NCBI RefSeq assembly: GCF_002920615.1
Contig: NZ_PQSU01000039.1
Location: 1-64,000, forward strand
DNA from: Streptomyces sp. Ru62
GTDB lineage: Bacteria > Actinomycetota > Actinomycetes > Streptomycetales > Streptomycetaceae
DNA length: 64,000 bases
Direction: 5' to 3'
Every line of letters begins with the position of its first letter. Position 1 is the first letter of the stretch. Below the pieces are notes generated by a model. That model saw only the letters and a program-made list of their open reading frames with translations. It did not search any database and was not told the origin of the DNA. Both the position numbers and the translations under genes were made by a program. Shown here piece after piece: positions 40,012-48,242 of this stretch.

Positions 40012-42690
40012 TCACAGAAGTCCCAGTTCCCGGGCGCGGCGCACCGCGTCGTGACGCCGGTTCACGGCCAGCTTCCGGTAGGCACTCTTGAGATGGGTCT
40101 TGACCGTGTTGACCGACACGTACAGGTCGGCGGCGATCTCCTCCGTGGACATCATCTGGGCCAGCCGGCGAAGGACGTCACGTTCCCGGCCGCTCAGTTC
40201 CTCGACCACCGGCAGCGCCGGTCGCTCCCCGTTGCGCGCCGGGACGCCGCGCCTCGTGGGTCCGGAGGAGAGCCAGCCCTCGGCCGGTACGCCCCACGGG
40301 AGCGTGCGCAGCCACGGCCCGGCGTCCGCGAAGGGGCGTCGCAGCCGCTCGCGGCGGGCTTCCCGGAGCGCCCGCGAGACGAGCGCGCGCTGGGCGGCGT
40401 AGTCCCCCTCCTCGCCTGCCAGTTGGGCTCTGACCAGGGCGGCCCGTACGGTGATGGCGGGGCCGAGGTCGCCCTGTGGCCGCATTCTGCCGAGCAGTTC
40501 GGCCGCGGCCCCGGGTCTGCCCGCGGCCAGTTCCGCCTGCGCGGCCGCCACCAGGCACACCGGCTCGTCACCGGGCACGTCTTCCAGCAGCTTGACGGCC
40601 GTCTCCGGCCGGTTCTCGGCGAGGTGAGCGGCGGCGGCCACGGACGCCGTGTGCGCTTCGGCCCAGGGGGACGCCACATCGGCCACGACGGCTCGGTCCG
40701 CCACTTCGAGCGCGGCCTGCGTGTCGCCGCGGGCCAGCAGGATCCTCCCGGTGACGATGGCCCGTCCCGCTTGCGTCACCGGATCCGGCGGCGGGTGCCG
40801 CGGGTCCACCGCGGCGTCGAGGAGCGCCTGGGCCCGGTCCAGCTCGTCGCGTTCGACGGCCACCGCGGCCAGGACCAGCGAGGCCAGTCCCGGTCCGGGC
40901 GCCGGGGGCGGGTCGCCGTGGTCCACCGCGGTGACCGTGGCCAACGCCTTGCGCTCGGCTCTGCCGGGCCAGCCCTTCAGATAGTCGATCAGGGCCAGGT
41001 GGCCCAGACACTCCCGGCGTGCCGGCGCCGTCGCCCCCGCCGCGCCGGCGTCGACCACCGTGGTCAGGGCCGCTCGGGCAGCTCGGACACGGCCCGCCCA
41101 CAAGCGTGCCGAGCCGAGATGGGTGAGCAGCAGTGCGATCAGCTCGGGGTGCGCGTCGAGAAGCGTGCCGGGAACCTCGCGCTGCGACTGCTCCGCGCAC
41201 TGGGCCGCCCTCTCCGCCCGTCCCGGCGCACCCGTCAGGCGCGCTACCAGGGCTTCCAGGAAGGCGCAGCTCAGTCGGGTCGCGGCCAGGTCGGCCGGAT
41301 CGGCCTCCGGTGATCCGGACTGCGCCGCCAGGGCCTGTGCCGCCCGTCGCAGACGGGAGGAACCCAGCGCGACCTCGCAACGGGACAGTTCGCAGGCCGC
41401 GCGGACGAGGTCCGTGGCCGCACTGGTGGGATCGGGTCCCATGCGGGAGAACAGCCGGGACAGATCGTCGGAGTGCGGGCCGGTGAAGAGCTCTCCCAGG
41501 GCGAGGTCGCCGATGAGGGCGCCGGCTGCGGTCTCCCAGTCGTCCGCCGCGGCCGCGTGGCCGAGCGCTTCGCCGAGGGACCCCGAGCGCCGCAGCCAGC
41601 GTGCCGCGCGGCGATGGAGCTCGGCTTCCAGCTCCGGGGAGCGCACTCGGAGGTGGGCGCGGAGGATCTCCCCGAACAGCGGATGGAGACGGAACCAGGC
41701 GTGCCCGAGGTACTCGACGAAGGCGTTCTGGCCGTGCAGGGCGGTCAGGACGCCTTCGGCGTCGGTGCGCCCGGTGAGAGCGTTGGCGAGATCGGGGCAG
41801 AAGCGTTCGAGGACGCTGACCCGCAGCAGCAGGTCCTGCGTCCCGGCTGTCTGCCGCTTGAGCACCTCGGCGAGCAGGAAGTCGGCGATCGTGCTGCGGT
41901 CGGCCTCGAACTCCGTGAGGAACGTCCGCGGATCCGTCTCTCCCTGCGCGGCCAGGGCGCACAGCCGCAGTCCGGCGGCCCAGCCACGGGTGCGCTCCAC
42001 CAGCGCGCCCACGTCGTCGGCCGGGAGACGCAGTCCGTGCAGCGCCAGGAGAGCGGCCGCTTCGCCCGGGGTGAAGGCCAGCTCGGCGTTCCTGATCTCC
42101 GTGATGGTGCCGGCCGCCCGGTAGCGGTGGAGCGGCAGGAGCGGCTCGGTGCGTGTGACGAGAACCAGGCGCATGCCGTGGCCCGCCTGGTGGAGGACGA
42201 ATTCCAGCTGGTCCGCGATCTCCGGGTCGGTCACCCGGTCGTACTCGTCGATGATCAGGACGACCGGAGCGTTCCGGGTGCTCAGTTCGGCGGCAAGTCG
42301 CGTGAGCAGCCTGTCGTCCGCGCGGCCCGCTTCGGCGGGGAGGCCGATGTCGGCGGACATCGTCACGCCGGCGAGGCGCAGGGCCTCCAGGAGGTACGCC
42401 CAGAAGGTGCCGCCTCCCTTGTCCGCCACCCGGGCGGTGAGCCAGGCGACGGGCTCGTCCCGGGCCGAGGCCCAGTCGGCGGCCAGCAGGGTCTTGCCCG
42501 CTCCCGCGGCTCCGTGGACCACCGTCAACGGGGTCAGAAGGGCCTCGTCGAGGTGCACGACCAGCCGGTCGCGCCGCAGGAACGTCACGGGACGCGCCGG
42601 TACGGCGAACTGCGTCCGGAGGAACGGGTCCCCGCGGGGATCGGCATGTGATGTGGCCGGCGCCCGTCCGTTCCCGCCCGGTACGGCCAT
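40012..42690 (-). CDS. Large LuxR/MalT-type ATP-dependent transcriptional regulator
   Basis: An 892-aa signal-transduction ATPase of the LAL/MalT kind. The N-terminal NTPase domain has Walker A GAAGAGKTLLAADWASA (about residues 60-75) and Walker B PVVLIIDEYDRV, followed by winged-helix and TPR-like helical repeats over about 350-780. The C-terminal LuxR HTH is ELSGRERDVLRRLAQMMSTE, EIAADLYVSVNTVKTHLKSA. Such proteins bind an inducer through the repeats and activate transcription when ATP-bound. The ATG at 42690 (MAVPGGNGRAP) is likely; GTGs just upstream and a far ATG at 42759 are alternatives. It may control the small gene downstream or the exported proteins nearby. Confidence 0.85.
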   Translation of the reverse strand: MAVPGGNGRAPATSHADPRGDPFLRTQFAVPARPVTFLRRDRLVVHLDEALLTPLTVVHGAAGAGKTLLAADWASARDEPVAWLTARVADKGGGTFWAYLLEALRLAGVTMSADIGLPAEAGRADDRLLTRLAAELSTRNAPVVLIIDEYDRVTDPEIADQLEFVLHQAGHGMRLVLVTRTEPLLPLHRYRAAGTITEIRNAELAFTPGEAAALLALHGLRLPADDVGALVERTRGWAAGLRLCALAAQGETDPRTFLTEFEADRSTIADFLLAEVLKRQTAGTQDLLLRVSVLERFCPDLANALTGRTDAEGVLTALHGQNAFVEYLGHAWFRLHPLFGEILRAHLRVRSPELEAELHRRAARWLRRSGSLGEALGHAAAADDWETAAGALIGDLALGELFTGPHSDDLSRLFSRMGPDPTSAATDLVRAACELSRCEVALGSSRLRRAAQALAAQSGSPEADPADLAATRLSCAFLEALVARLTGAPGRAERAAQCAEQSQREVPGTLLDAHPELIALLLTHLGSARLWAGRVRAARAALTTVVDAGAAGATAPARRECLGHLALIDYLKGWPGRAERKALATVTAVDHGDPPPAPGPGLASLVLAAVAVERDELDRAQALLDAAVDPRHPPPDPVTQAGRAIVTGRILLARGDTQAALEVADRAVVADVASPWAEAHTASVAAAAHLAENRPETAVKLLEDVPGDEPVCLVAAAQAELAAGRPGAAAELLGRMRPQGDLGPAITVRAALVRAQLAGEEGDYAAQRALVSRALREARRERLRRPFADAGPWLRTLPWGVPAEGWLSSGPTRRGVPARNGERPALPVVEELSGRERDVLRRLAQMMSTEEIAADLYVSVNTVKTHLKSAYRKLAVNRRHDAVRRARELGLL

Positions 42691-42829
42691 GCTCCTCACC
42701 ACCTCGGTCGTCGCCCTGTGGACGACGCAGGAAGGGCCCAACCGCCCTGGGCACAGCAAGCACCGGATTCTCCCCGAAACGCCGGCTGTGACGGACGCCG
42801 GGGGACAGTGAGGACGGCGCCCTTCGGTG

Positions 42830-43450
42830 TCAGCTTACCCTTCCGGATCGCGGAGGCTCCTGGTGGCGGCCGGCCGCACCGCCCCTCCGAAGGCGTGTCA
42901 GTTCGTGAGGTCGTGCGCCGAGACGGGTGGTCAGGCGGTGCTTCGCGGCAGCCGTCAGCTCGTCGAGGCGCCGCTGAAGCCGGTTCATGTCCGGGGCGAA
43001 GTCCCCCTTCGCCACCTTGCCCAGGACGGTGGCGACTTCCCGGTCGAGGCCGGCCATGGCCGAGCGGACCTCACCACTGTCGATGTCCACCTGGGTGACG
43101 TCCCAGACGGCGTGGCACTCGTCGCTGCGCCTGACCGCTTCGGCCTTGACCTGGTGCCGGTGCTCAGGCGAGTCCGACGCGCTGACAGCCTGCGGCAGCC
43201 CGGCCACCCAGTCCCTCGCCGCGCACACATGCCTGAACTGCCGGTGGACGGCCTGCCGCTGGGCCTGCAGTCCCGACTGCTCGTCTCTGTGGCGCTGTCC
43301 CAGGGTTCTGACCACGTAGTGGGCTGTCGCTCCGAGGAAGCCTCCGCCAAGGGCTCCGCCAATGCCCGCGAGCGCCGTACCAAGCCTGATCACGCCCCTC
43401 AGTGAACGGCTTGTGGTGGCGGGTACGGCGGTCCACGCCGAACGCGTCAC
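42830..43450 (-). CDS. Single-pass membrane protein with helical domain
   Basis: A 206-aa protein. A Gly/Ala-rich TM or membrane-inserted helix (ALAGIGGALGGGFLGATAHYVV) lies near the N-terminus, followed by a long helical, charged region (QRHRDEQSGLQAQRQAVHRQ, VAGLDREVATVLGKVAKGDF, MNRLQRRLDELTAAAKHRL) that looks like a coiled coil, and a basic tail. No known family is recognised. The GTG at 43450 has GAGG at 9 nt; a GTG at 43393 directly before the TM helix is an alternative. It sits upstream of the LuxR gene on the same strand, 139 bp away. Confidence 0.55.
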   Translation of the reverse strand: MTRSAWTAVPATTSRSLRGVIRLGTALAGIGGALGGGFLGATAHYVVRTLGQRHRDEQSGLQAQRQAVHRQFRHVCAARDWVAGLPQAVSASDSPEHRHQVKAEAVRRSDECHAVWDVTQVDIDSGEVRSAMAGLDREVATVLGKVAKGDFAPDMNRLQRRLDELTAAAKHRLTTRLGARPHELTRLRRGGAAGRHQEPPRSGRVS

Positions 43451-43716
43451 CCGTTGTGCCCTCAGCCGGACACGCGGTCGGTCGAGTGGTGACAGGTCCC
43501 GACGCCCCGGCGGAAGAACACAGTTCGAACGAAGGCTGTCACGGGGGCCGGGCTTCGAGATGCGGTCATCCGCACCTGCTGGTTACGCTCGCTGAGTGGC
43601 CGGGTGGAACGGCCCATGGCCTGGCGCAGCAGTCGCCCCGCCCCGCCCCGCGGAAACGACAACGTCCGCGGTCCAGACCGTCGCAGTGCTCACGCCTCCA
43701 CGGGAGGAAGGTTGCG

Positions 43717-44295
43717 ATGAGGTTCACCCGCATGCGTACAGCAAGGGCCACCGGGGCTGCTCTGGTCGCCGTTCCGCTCGCGCTCGGAGGTGCGACGTCG
43801 CAGAGCCACGCACAGGACGCGTCCCCCAGCCCGTCGGGGACGTTCGGCCCCGGCTGCGCGTCGCTCTCCCAGAAGGCCGACACGGCCAGGGACAAGGTCG
43901 TTGAGGCGGCAGCCGCCTACCCGGAGCTCAGCCAGCTCGTGGCAGCCACGGTCCGGGCGAGGCTGAGCAGTGCCCTCGACGGGAAGCCCGACGTCACCGT
44001 CTTCGCGCCCGACGACAAGGCCTTCAAGAAGGTGACCGCGTCGCAGCTCGCCTCGCTGCTCAAGAACGAGGGGCAGCTGAAGAAGGTGCTGACCTACCAC
44101 GTCGTGGACCAGCGGATCACCCCGGACCAACTCGCCAAGGGCTCCTTCACCACGGTGGAGGGCAGCAAACTGACGACGTCGGGCTCGGGTACCCACTTCA
44201 AGGTCAACGGCAAGGCGAATATCGTCTGCGGCAACATCAAGGCCGCGAACGCCACCATCTACGTCATCGACGCGGTTCTCCAGCCCCCGTCCTGA
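43717..44295 (+). CDS. Secreted fasciclin-domain protein
   Basis: A 192-aa exported protein. The Sec signal peptide MRFTRMRTARATGAALVAV ends near SHAQDA. A short linker precedes one FAS1 domain: VVEAAAAYPELSQLVAATVR, the H1 box KPDVTVFAPDDKAFKKV, ASQLASLLKNEGQLKKVLTYHVVD, and the H2-like NATIYVIDAVLQPP. FAS1 domains mediate adhesion or matrix interactions. The GGGAGGAAGG ribosome-binding site is 5 nt before the ATG at 43717, which excludes the longer upstream frame. A strong hairpin terminator follows the stop codon. Confidence 0.9.
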   Translation: MRFTRMRTARATGAALVAVPLALGGATSQSHAQDASPSPSGTFGPGCASLSQKADTARDKVVEAAAAYPELSQLVAATVRARLSSALDGKPDVTVFAPDDKAFKKVTASQLASLLKNEGQLKKVLTYHVVDQRITPDQLAKGSFTTVEGSKLTTSGSGTHFKVNGKANIVCGNIKAANATIYVIDAVLQPPS

Positions 44296-44300
44296 CGCAA

Positions 44301-44349
44301 GGCTCCCGCTCCCGGCCCGGCGTCCCCCAAGGGCCCGGGAACGGGAGCC
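44301..44349 (+). terminator. Hairpin terminator after the fasciclin gene
   Basis: GGCTCCCG (44301-44308) and TCCCGG (44310-44315) pair with CCGGGA (44335-44340) and CGGGAGCC (44342-44349), giving a 14-bp stem with one bulged pair. A C-run follows rather than a T-run, as is common in Streptomyces. Confidence 0.65.
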
Positions 44350-44474
44350 CCCCCCCGCGCAGCTTCCGGGTCGTCACCGCAGGGGAAGGATCCGGGTGCC
44401 CGTCTGAACGGCCGCCGTCTCCGGGCCGTACCCCATGACGGAACACGAGAAGCTCCGCGGAAGGGAACCCTCAG

Positions 44475-44936
44475 ATGACCAGCCCATCCCTCCACCCCGC
44501 AGCGGGACCGGCCCGCCGTACCGTCATGGCTGCGGCCGGAGCGGCGGGGCTCGCCGCCGCGCTGACCGCCTGCGGTTCGGGCGACGACTCGTCCGGCGCC
44601 GTCGACACCGGCTCGACATCCGGCGGGACCACCGAGAACGGGGCCGGCGGCACCGCGCTGGCCAAAACCGCCGACATCCCCGAGGGCGGCGGCAAGATCT
44701 TCAAGGACCAGGGCGTCGTGGTCACCCAGCCGTCGGCGGGCACCTACAAGGCGTTCTCGTCCAAGTGCACCCACCAGGGCTGCGCGGTGGGCAGCGTGGC
44801 GAACGGCGTGATCGTGTGCCCGTGCCACAACAGCGAGTTCTCCGTGACGGACGGCAGTGTGAAGAAGGGGCCCGCGACGCAACCGCTGCCCGCGGCGAAG
44901 ATCACCGTCTCCGGCGACGAGATCACGCTGGCCTGA
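44475..44936 (+). CDS. Exported Rieske [2Fe-2S] lipoprotein-like protein
   Basis: A 153-aa exported protein. The N-terminus PARRTVMAAAGAAGLAAALTACG combines a twin-arginine-like RR with the lipobox LTAC, consistent with Tat export and lipidation. A Ser/Gly/Thr linker precedes the Rieske domain with both cluster motifs, CTHQGC and CPCHNSEF, and the end PLPAAKITVSGDEITLA. Such small Rieske proteins are usual in actinobacteria and may serve as electron carriers; no partner oxidoreductase is adjacent. It lies 6 bp from the convergent isochorismatase-like gene. Confidence 0.9.
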   Translation: MTSPSLHPAAGPARRTVMAAAGAAGLAAALTACGSGDDSSGAVDTGSTSGGTTENGAGGTALAKTADIPEGGGKIFKDQGVVVTQPSAGTYKAFSSKCTHQGCAVGSVANGVIVCPCHNSEFSVTDGSVKKGPATQPLPAAKITVSGDEITLA

Positions 44937-44942
44937 GCGGGC

Positions 44943-45587
44943 TCAGCGCCGTCCGCGCGCCCGTCCGAAGCAGCCGAGCAGTTCGTCGGTGGTCGCGACC
45001 GTGGCGACCAGCGCGAGGGTGTTGCGGATCATCGCGGGGGTGTAGTCGGCGGGCACCCCCGCGATGGCGTCGGCCGGAACGACGGCGGTGTAGCCGAGGT
45101 TGACGGCGTCGAACACCGCGTTGGGAACGGCCACGTTGGCCGAGACCCCGGCGACGATCAGCGTGCGGCAGCCGAGGTTGCGCAACAGGGCGTCGACCTC
45201 GGTGCCGTGGATCGGGGACAGCCCGTGCAGCCGCCGTACGACGAAGTCCTCCTCGGTGACCTCGATCGGGGGCGCGACGCGGACCGCGGTGCTGCCGGTC
45301 AACTGCCGCACGGGGAGCCGTTCGGCGGCCCGGAACAGGCGCGCGTTGCGGTTCGCGCCCCGGCCGTCGGGGCGGCTCTCGGCGATCGCGTGGATCACCT
45401 GCACCCCGGTCTCGTGGGCGGCGGCGACCAGCCGGGCCACTCGGTGCAGGGCACCGGAGGAGCGTGCGACACGGGCGAGTTCGGGCAGGGCGCTGTCCGG
45501 GCCGACGACCCCCTGCTGGCACTCGACGGTGAGCAGCACGGTGCTCGCGGGATCGAGGAGGTCGTCGAGTCGCTCGTACGACGGCAT
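44943..45587 (-). CDS. Isochorismatase-fold hydrolase
   Basis: A 214-aa alpha/beta hydrolase of the cysteine-hydrolase/isochorismatase superfamily: STVLLTVECQQGVVGPDSAL (Glu where many members have Asp), then FVVRRLHGLSPIHGTEVDALL, and RTLIVAGVSANVAVPNAVFDAVNLG. The cysteine usual in nicotinamidase-type enzymes (GVxTxxCV) is alanine here (SANVAV), as in isochorismatase-like members without a nucleophile. AAGGGG is 8 nt before the ATG. It is divergent from the PPOX-like gene with a strong palindrome in the shared gap. Confidence 0.85.
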   Translation of the reverse strand: MPSYERLDDLLDPASTVLLTVECQQGVVGPDSALPELARVARSSGALHRVARLVAAAHETGVQVIHAIAESRPDGRGANRNARLFRAAERLPVRQLTGSTAVRVAPPIEVTEEDFVVRRLHGLSPIHGTEVDALLRNLGCRTLIVAGVSANVAVPNAVFDAVNLGYTAVVPADAIAGVPADYTPAMIRNTLALVATVATTDELLGCFGRARGRR

Positions 45588-45620
45588 GGCAGCGCCCCTT
45601 TGAAGACGACGGCTTCTCTT

Positions 45621-45659
45621 TTCTGACGTGATGTCAGAAGATCACCATAGTTTTCTGAC
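45621..45659. promoter_or_regulatory. TTCTGAC-N5-GTCAGAA operator between the isochorismatase and PPOX genes
   Basis: A perfect 7-bp-arm palindrome TTCTGAC-GTGAT-GTCAGAA spans 45621-45639. A further half-site TTCTGAC lies at 45653-45659, 32 bp (about three helical turns) away. Local AT content is raised. The binding protein is not encoded adjacent; the LysR gene at 46.2-47.1 kb is the nearest regulator, but its usual motif is different. Confidence 0.6.
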
Positions 45660-45684
45660 ACGACGTGGGAGAAGAGGGGGCCGC

Positions 45685-46155
45685 ATGACCGTCGCACAGC
45701 AGCGCCGGGGCCGGAAGATCATGATGACGCCCGGCGAGCTGGACGAGTTCCTCACCACCCAGCGCACGTGCCGGGTCGCGACCGTCTCGACCGACGGCGC
45801 ACCGCACGTCAGCGCCCTGTGGTTCGCCTGGGACGGCACGTCGCTGTGGCTGTACTCGGTGGTGCGCAGCCGGCGCTGGGCGCAGCTGCGCCGCGACCCC
45901 CGGGTCGCCGTCGTGGTGGACTCCGGTGAGGAGTACGACCAGTTGCGCGGGGTGGAGCTGTCCGGCCGGGTGGAGTTCGTCGGCGAGGTGCCGCGCCAGG
46001 GCGAGCTGTGCGCGGAACTGGACACCGCCGAGACGCTGTTCGCGCGCAAGAACTTCGGTCTGGACGAGATGCCGCACGACGGCCGGCACGCCTGGGCCCG
46101 GCTGACCCCGGACAAGATCGTGTCGTGGGACTTCCGGAAGCTGGGCGGGGCGTAG
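45685..46155 (+). CDS. PPOX-class FMN/F420-dependent split-barrel protein
   Basis: A 156-aa split-beta-barrel protein of the pyridoxamine-5-phosphate-oxidase/F420 superfamily: LDEFLTTQRTCRVATVSTDG, APHVSALWFAWDGTSLWLYS, SRRWAQLRRDPRVAVVVDSG, and LSGRVEFVG, ending DKIVSWDFRKLGGA. F420-dependent reductases of this fold are common in actinobacteria, but cofactor choice cannot be settled here. The ATG at 45685 follows GAAGAGGGGG. It is divergent from the isochorismatase gene, suggesting joint regulation. Confidence 0.85.
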   Translation: MTVAQQRRGRKIMMTPGELDEFLTTQRTCRVATVSTDGAPHVSALWFAWDGTSLWLYSVVRSRRWAQLRRDPRVAVVVDSGEEYDQLRGVELSGRVEFVGEVPRQGELCAELDTAETLFARKNFGLDEMPHDGRHAWARLTPDKIVSWDFRKLGGA

Positions 46156-46231
46156 GCCCCGGGGGGTGCCGATGACCTCGCCGTGCGGCCCGGGCCCGGC
46201 GCAGACCGGCTACGCGACCGCCGGGCCACAC

Positions 46232-47134
46232 TCAGCCCAGCTTCCGGGCCGCCGTACGCAGCGCCTCGACGGCCGCGCGGATGGAGGGCCGGCGGTCGGC
46301 GTCCGCCCGCCAGACGACGTACACATGGCGGCGCACGCGCTGCTTGAGCGGCACCAGGACCACGCCCTCGGGCACCGGGTGCCGGCCCAGCAGTGGCGCG
46401 ATGCACACGCCCAACCCGGACGCGACGAGCCCGAGCTGGGTGTGGGTCTCCCCGGCGCGGTGGCCGACGATCGGCTCGACGCCCTTGGACCGCAGGGTGA
46501 ACATCAGCCACTCGTGGCAGAACTCGCCCTCGCCCCAGGTGATCCACTCGTCCTCGGCGAACTCGGTGAGGTCCACCTCGTCCCGGTCCGCGAGCCGGTG
46601 CGCCGCGGGCATGGCGACCTCGGCCGGGTCGTCCAGCAGGGGTGCCTTGACCAGGCCGTCGGGTACGGGCATCGGCTTGTTGTACCAGTCCAGGACCACC
46701 GCGAGGTCGAGGTCGCCGCGCACGACCCCGGCGATGCCCGCTTCGGGTTCCAGCTCGCTGGAGCGCACGCGCAGTCCGGGGTGCTCGGTGCGCAGGGCGC
46801 CGAGCGCGGCGGGGAACAGGCCGCGAGCGGCGGTCGGGAACGCCGACAGCCTCAGTTCGCCGACGACCTGGCCGCGGTGCGCCTCCAGGTCGGACTGGGC
46901 CAGCTCGACCTGGGACAGGATGCGCGCCGCGTGCTCCGACAGCAGCCGGCCGGCGTCCGTGAGCCGTACGCCCCGGCCGTTCTTGGCGAGGAGCTGCTGG
47001 CCGACCTCCCGCTCCAGCTTGCCCAGCTGCTGGGAGACCGCGGACGTGGTGACGTGCAGCGCGTCGGCGGCGGCGCTGACCGAGCCGTGCCGGGCCAGGG
47101 CGTCGAGGGTGCGCAGCCGCTCCAGGTTCAACAT
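46232..47134 (-). CDS. LysR-family transcriptional regulator
   Basis: A 300-aa LTTR. The HTH is at residues 2-60 (LNLERLRTLDALARHGSVSA, AADALHVTTSAVSQQLGKLE), with RLTDAGRLLSEHA and a periplasmic-binding-type effector domain (ELRLSAFPTAARGLFPAALGAL, GDLDLAVVLDW, VASGLGVCIAPLLGRHPVP). The ATG at 47134 is 7 nt below a TAGAAT -10 with no ribosome-binding site; the ATG-like start at 47158 is not needed. It is divergent from an EamA exporter, and a T-N11-A box at 47160-47172 lies between them, so it probably activates that exporter in response to a metabolite. Confidence 0.9.
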   Translation of the reverse strand: MLNLERLRTLDALARHGSVSAAADALHVTTSAVSQQLGKLEREVGQQLLAKNGRGVRLTDAGRLLSEHAARILSQVELAQSDLEAHRGQVVGELRLSAFPTAARGLFPAALGALRTEHPGLRVRSSELEPEAGIAGVVRGDLDLAVVLDWYNKPMPVPDGLVKAPLLDDPAEVAMPAAHRLADRDEVDLTEFAEDEWITWGEGEFCHEWLMFTLRSKGVEPIVGHRAGETHTQLGLVASGLGVCIAPLLGRHPVPEGVVLVPLKQRVRRHVYVVWRADADRRPSIRAAVEALRTAARKLG

Positions 47135-47159
47135 GTAAGCGATTCTAAGAGGTATCACG

Positions 47160-47172
47160 TGAGAAATCTCGA
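47160..47172. promoter_or_regulatory. LysR T-N11-A box
   Basis: T-GAGAAATCTCG-A is a T-N11-A motif with internal GAGA/TCTC symmetry, placed between the divergent LysR and EamA genes, 26 nt upstream of the LysR start. Confidence 0.5.
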
Positions 47173-47208
47173 TTGTGCTACGAGGTTGTCTCCCCCATCG
47201 TGGAGACC

Positions 47209-48150
47209 ATGAGCACGGTCACCGCATCGACCCGAACCAGGTCCCAGTCCCCCGCCCCCACCCGGCCGCGCACCCGCCTCGGCTGGCGGGCCCGCTTCGG
47301 CATCCTGTCCTTGATCTGGGGTTTCAGCTTCCTGTTGATCAAGGTGGGGACCGAGGGGTACGCGCCCTTCCAGGTCACCCTCGGACGGCTGGTGTTCGGT
47401 ACGGCGGTCCTGGTGGCGGCGATGGCGGTGAAGCGGGAGCGGCTGCCGCGCGGGGCCCGGCTGTGGGGGCGCATGGCGGTCGCCGCGTTCCTGCTGAACG
47501 CCCTGCCGTTCTCCCTGTTCGCCTACTCGGAGCTCACGATCCCGTCCACCCTGGCCGGCATCTGCAACGCCACGTCCCCCCTGTGGGGCATGGCCCTGTC
47601 CCTGGTGGCCCTGTCCGAGGACCGGCCGACCCGGGTGCGCGTCGCAGGGCTCGGCCTGGGCTTCCTGGGCGTCCTCACCGTGCTCGGCGCCTGGCAGGGC
47701 TTCCACGGGCTGGACGCCACGGGTACGGCGATGGCGCTGCTGGCCTCGCTGAGCTATCCGGTCGGCTGGATCTATGTCCGGCGGACACTGGCCGGCACGG
47801 GGAACTCCCATCTGTCGATGACCGGGGGCCAGTTGCTGCTGGCGACCGTGCAGCTGGCCGTGGTGACACCCATGTTCACCGGCGTCCCGGAGCACTTCGC
47901 CGTCGTTCCCCTGCTGGCCGTCGCCGCGCTGGGCGCACTGGGCACCGGGCTGGCGGTGCTGATCCAGTACGGGCTGGTCGCCGAGGTCGGGCCCACCACC
48001 GCCCAGATGGTCACGTACTTCATCCCCGTCATCGCCACGGCCGCGGGGGTGGCGATCCTCGGGGAGTCCCTGCGGTGGACCACGCCGCTCGGGGCGGTGA
48101 TCGTGCTGGCGGGGGCCGCGCTCACGCAGGTGCGAGGCAAGGGCGCCTGA
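47209..48150 (+). CDS. EamA-family exporter (LysR-controlled)
   Basis: A 313-aa ten-TM DMT protein: FGILSLIWGFSFLLIKVGTE, TVLVAAMAVKRERLPRG-like loop, FSLFAYSELTIPSTLAGICNATSPL at the end of helix 3, and the second EamA half from about residue 160 with GLVAEVGPTTAQMVTYFIPV and AGVAILGESLRWTTPLGAVI. LysR-EamA pairs often export amino acids or antimetabolites. The ATG at 47209 has GGAGA just upstream; the start at 47173 would lie inside the LysR box. Confidence 0.88.
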   Translation: MSTVTASTRTRSQSPAPTRPRTRLGWRARFGILSLIWGFSFLLIKVGTEGYAPFQVTLGRLVFGTAVLVAAMAVKRERLPRGARLWGRMAVAAFLLNALPFSLFAYSELTIPSTLAGICNATSPLWGMALSLVALSEDRPTRVRVAGLGLGFLGVLTVLGAWQGFHGLDATGTAMALLASLSYPVGWIYVRRTLAGTGNSHLSMTGGQLLLATVQLAVVTPMFTGVPEHFAVVPLLAVAALGALGTGLAVLIQYGLVAEVGPTTAQMVTYFIPVIATAAGVAILGESLRWTTPLGAVIVLAGAALTQVRGKGA

Positions 48151-48242
48151 GGGGTGGGCCGTGGGGGTGCGGGGTCCGTGGTGGCCTCACGCGCCCACGC
48201 GGCGGAGCCTCGCATCGATGCCACGCCCCTCTCCGACGTCCC

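Noticed and set aside
43717..44936. Fasciclin and Rieske genes as one operon
   Set aside because: A 14-bp terminator hairpin separates them and each has its own ribosome-binding site or signal peptide start.
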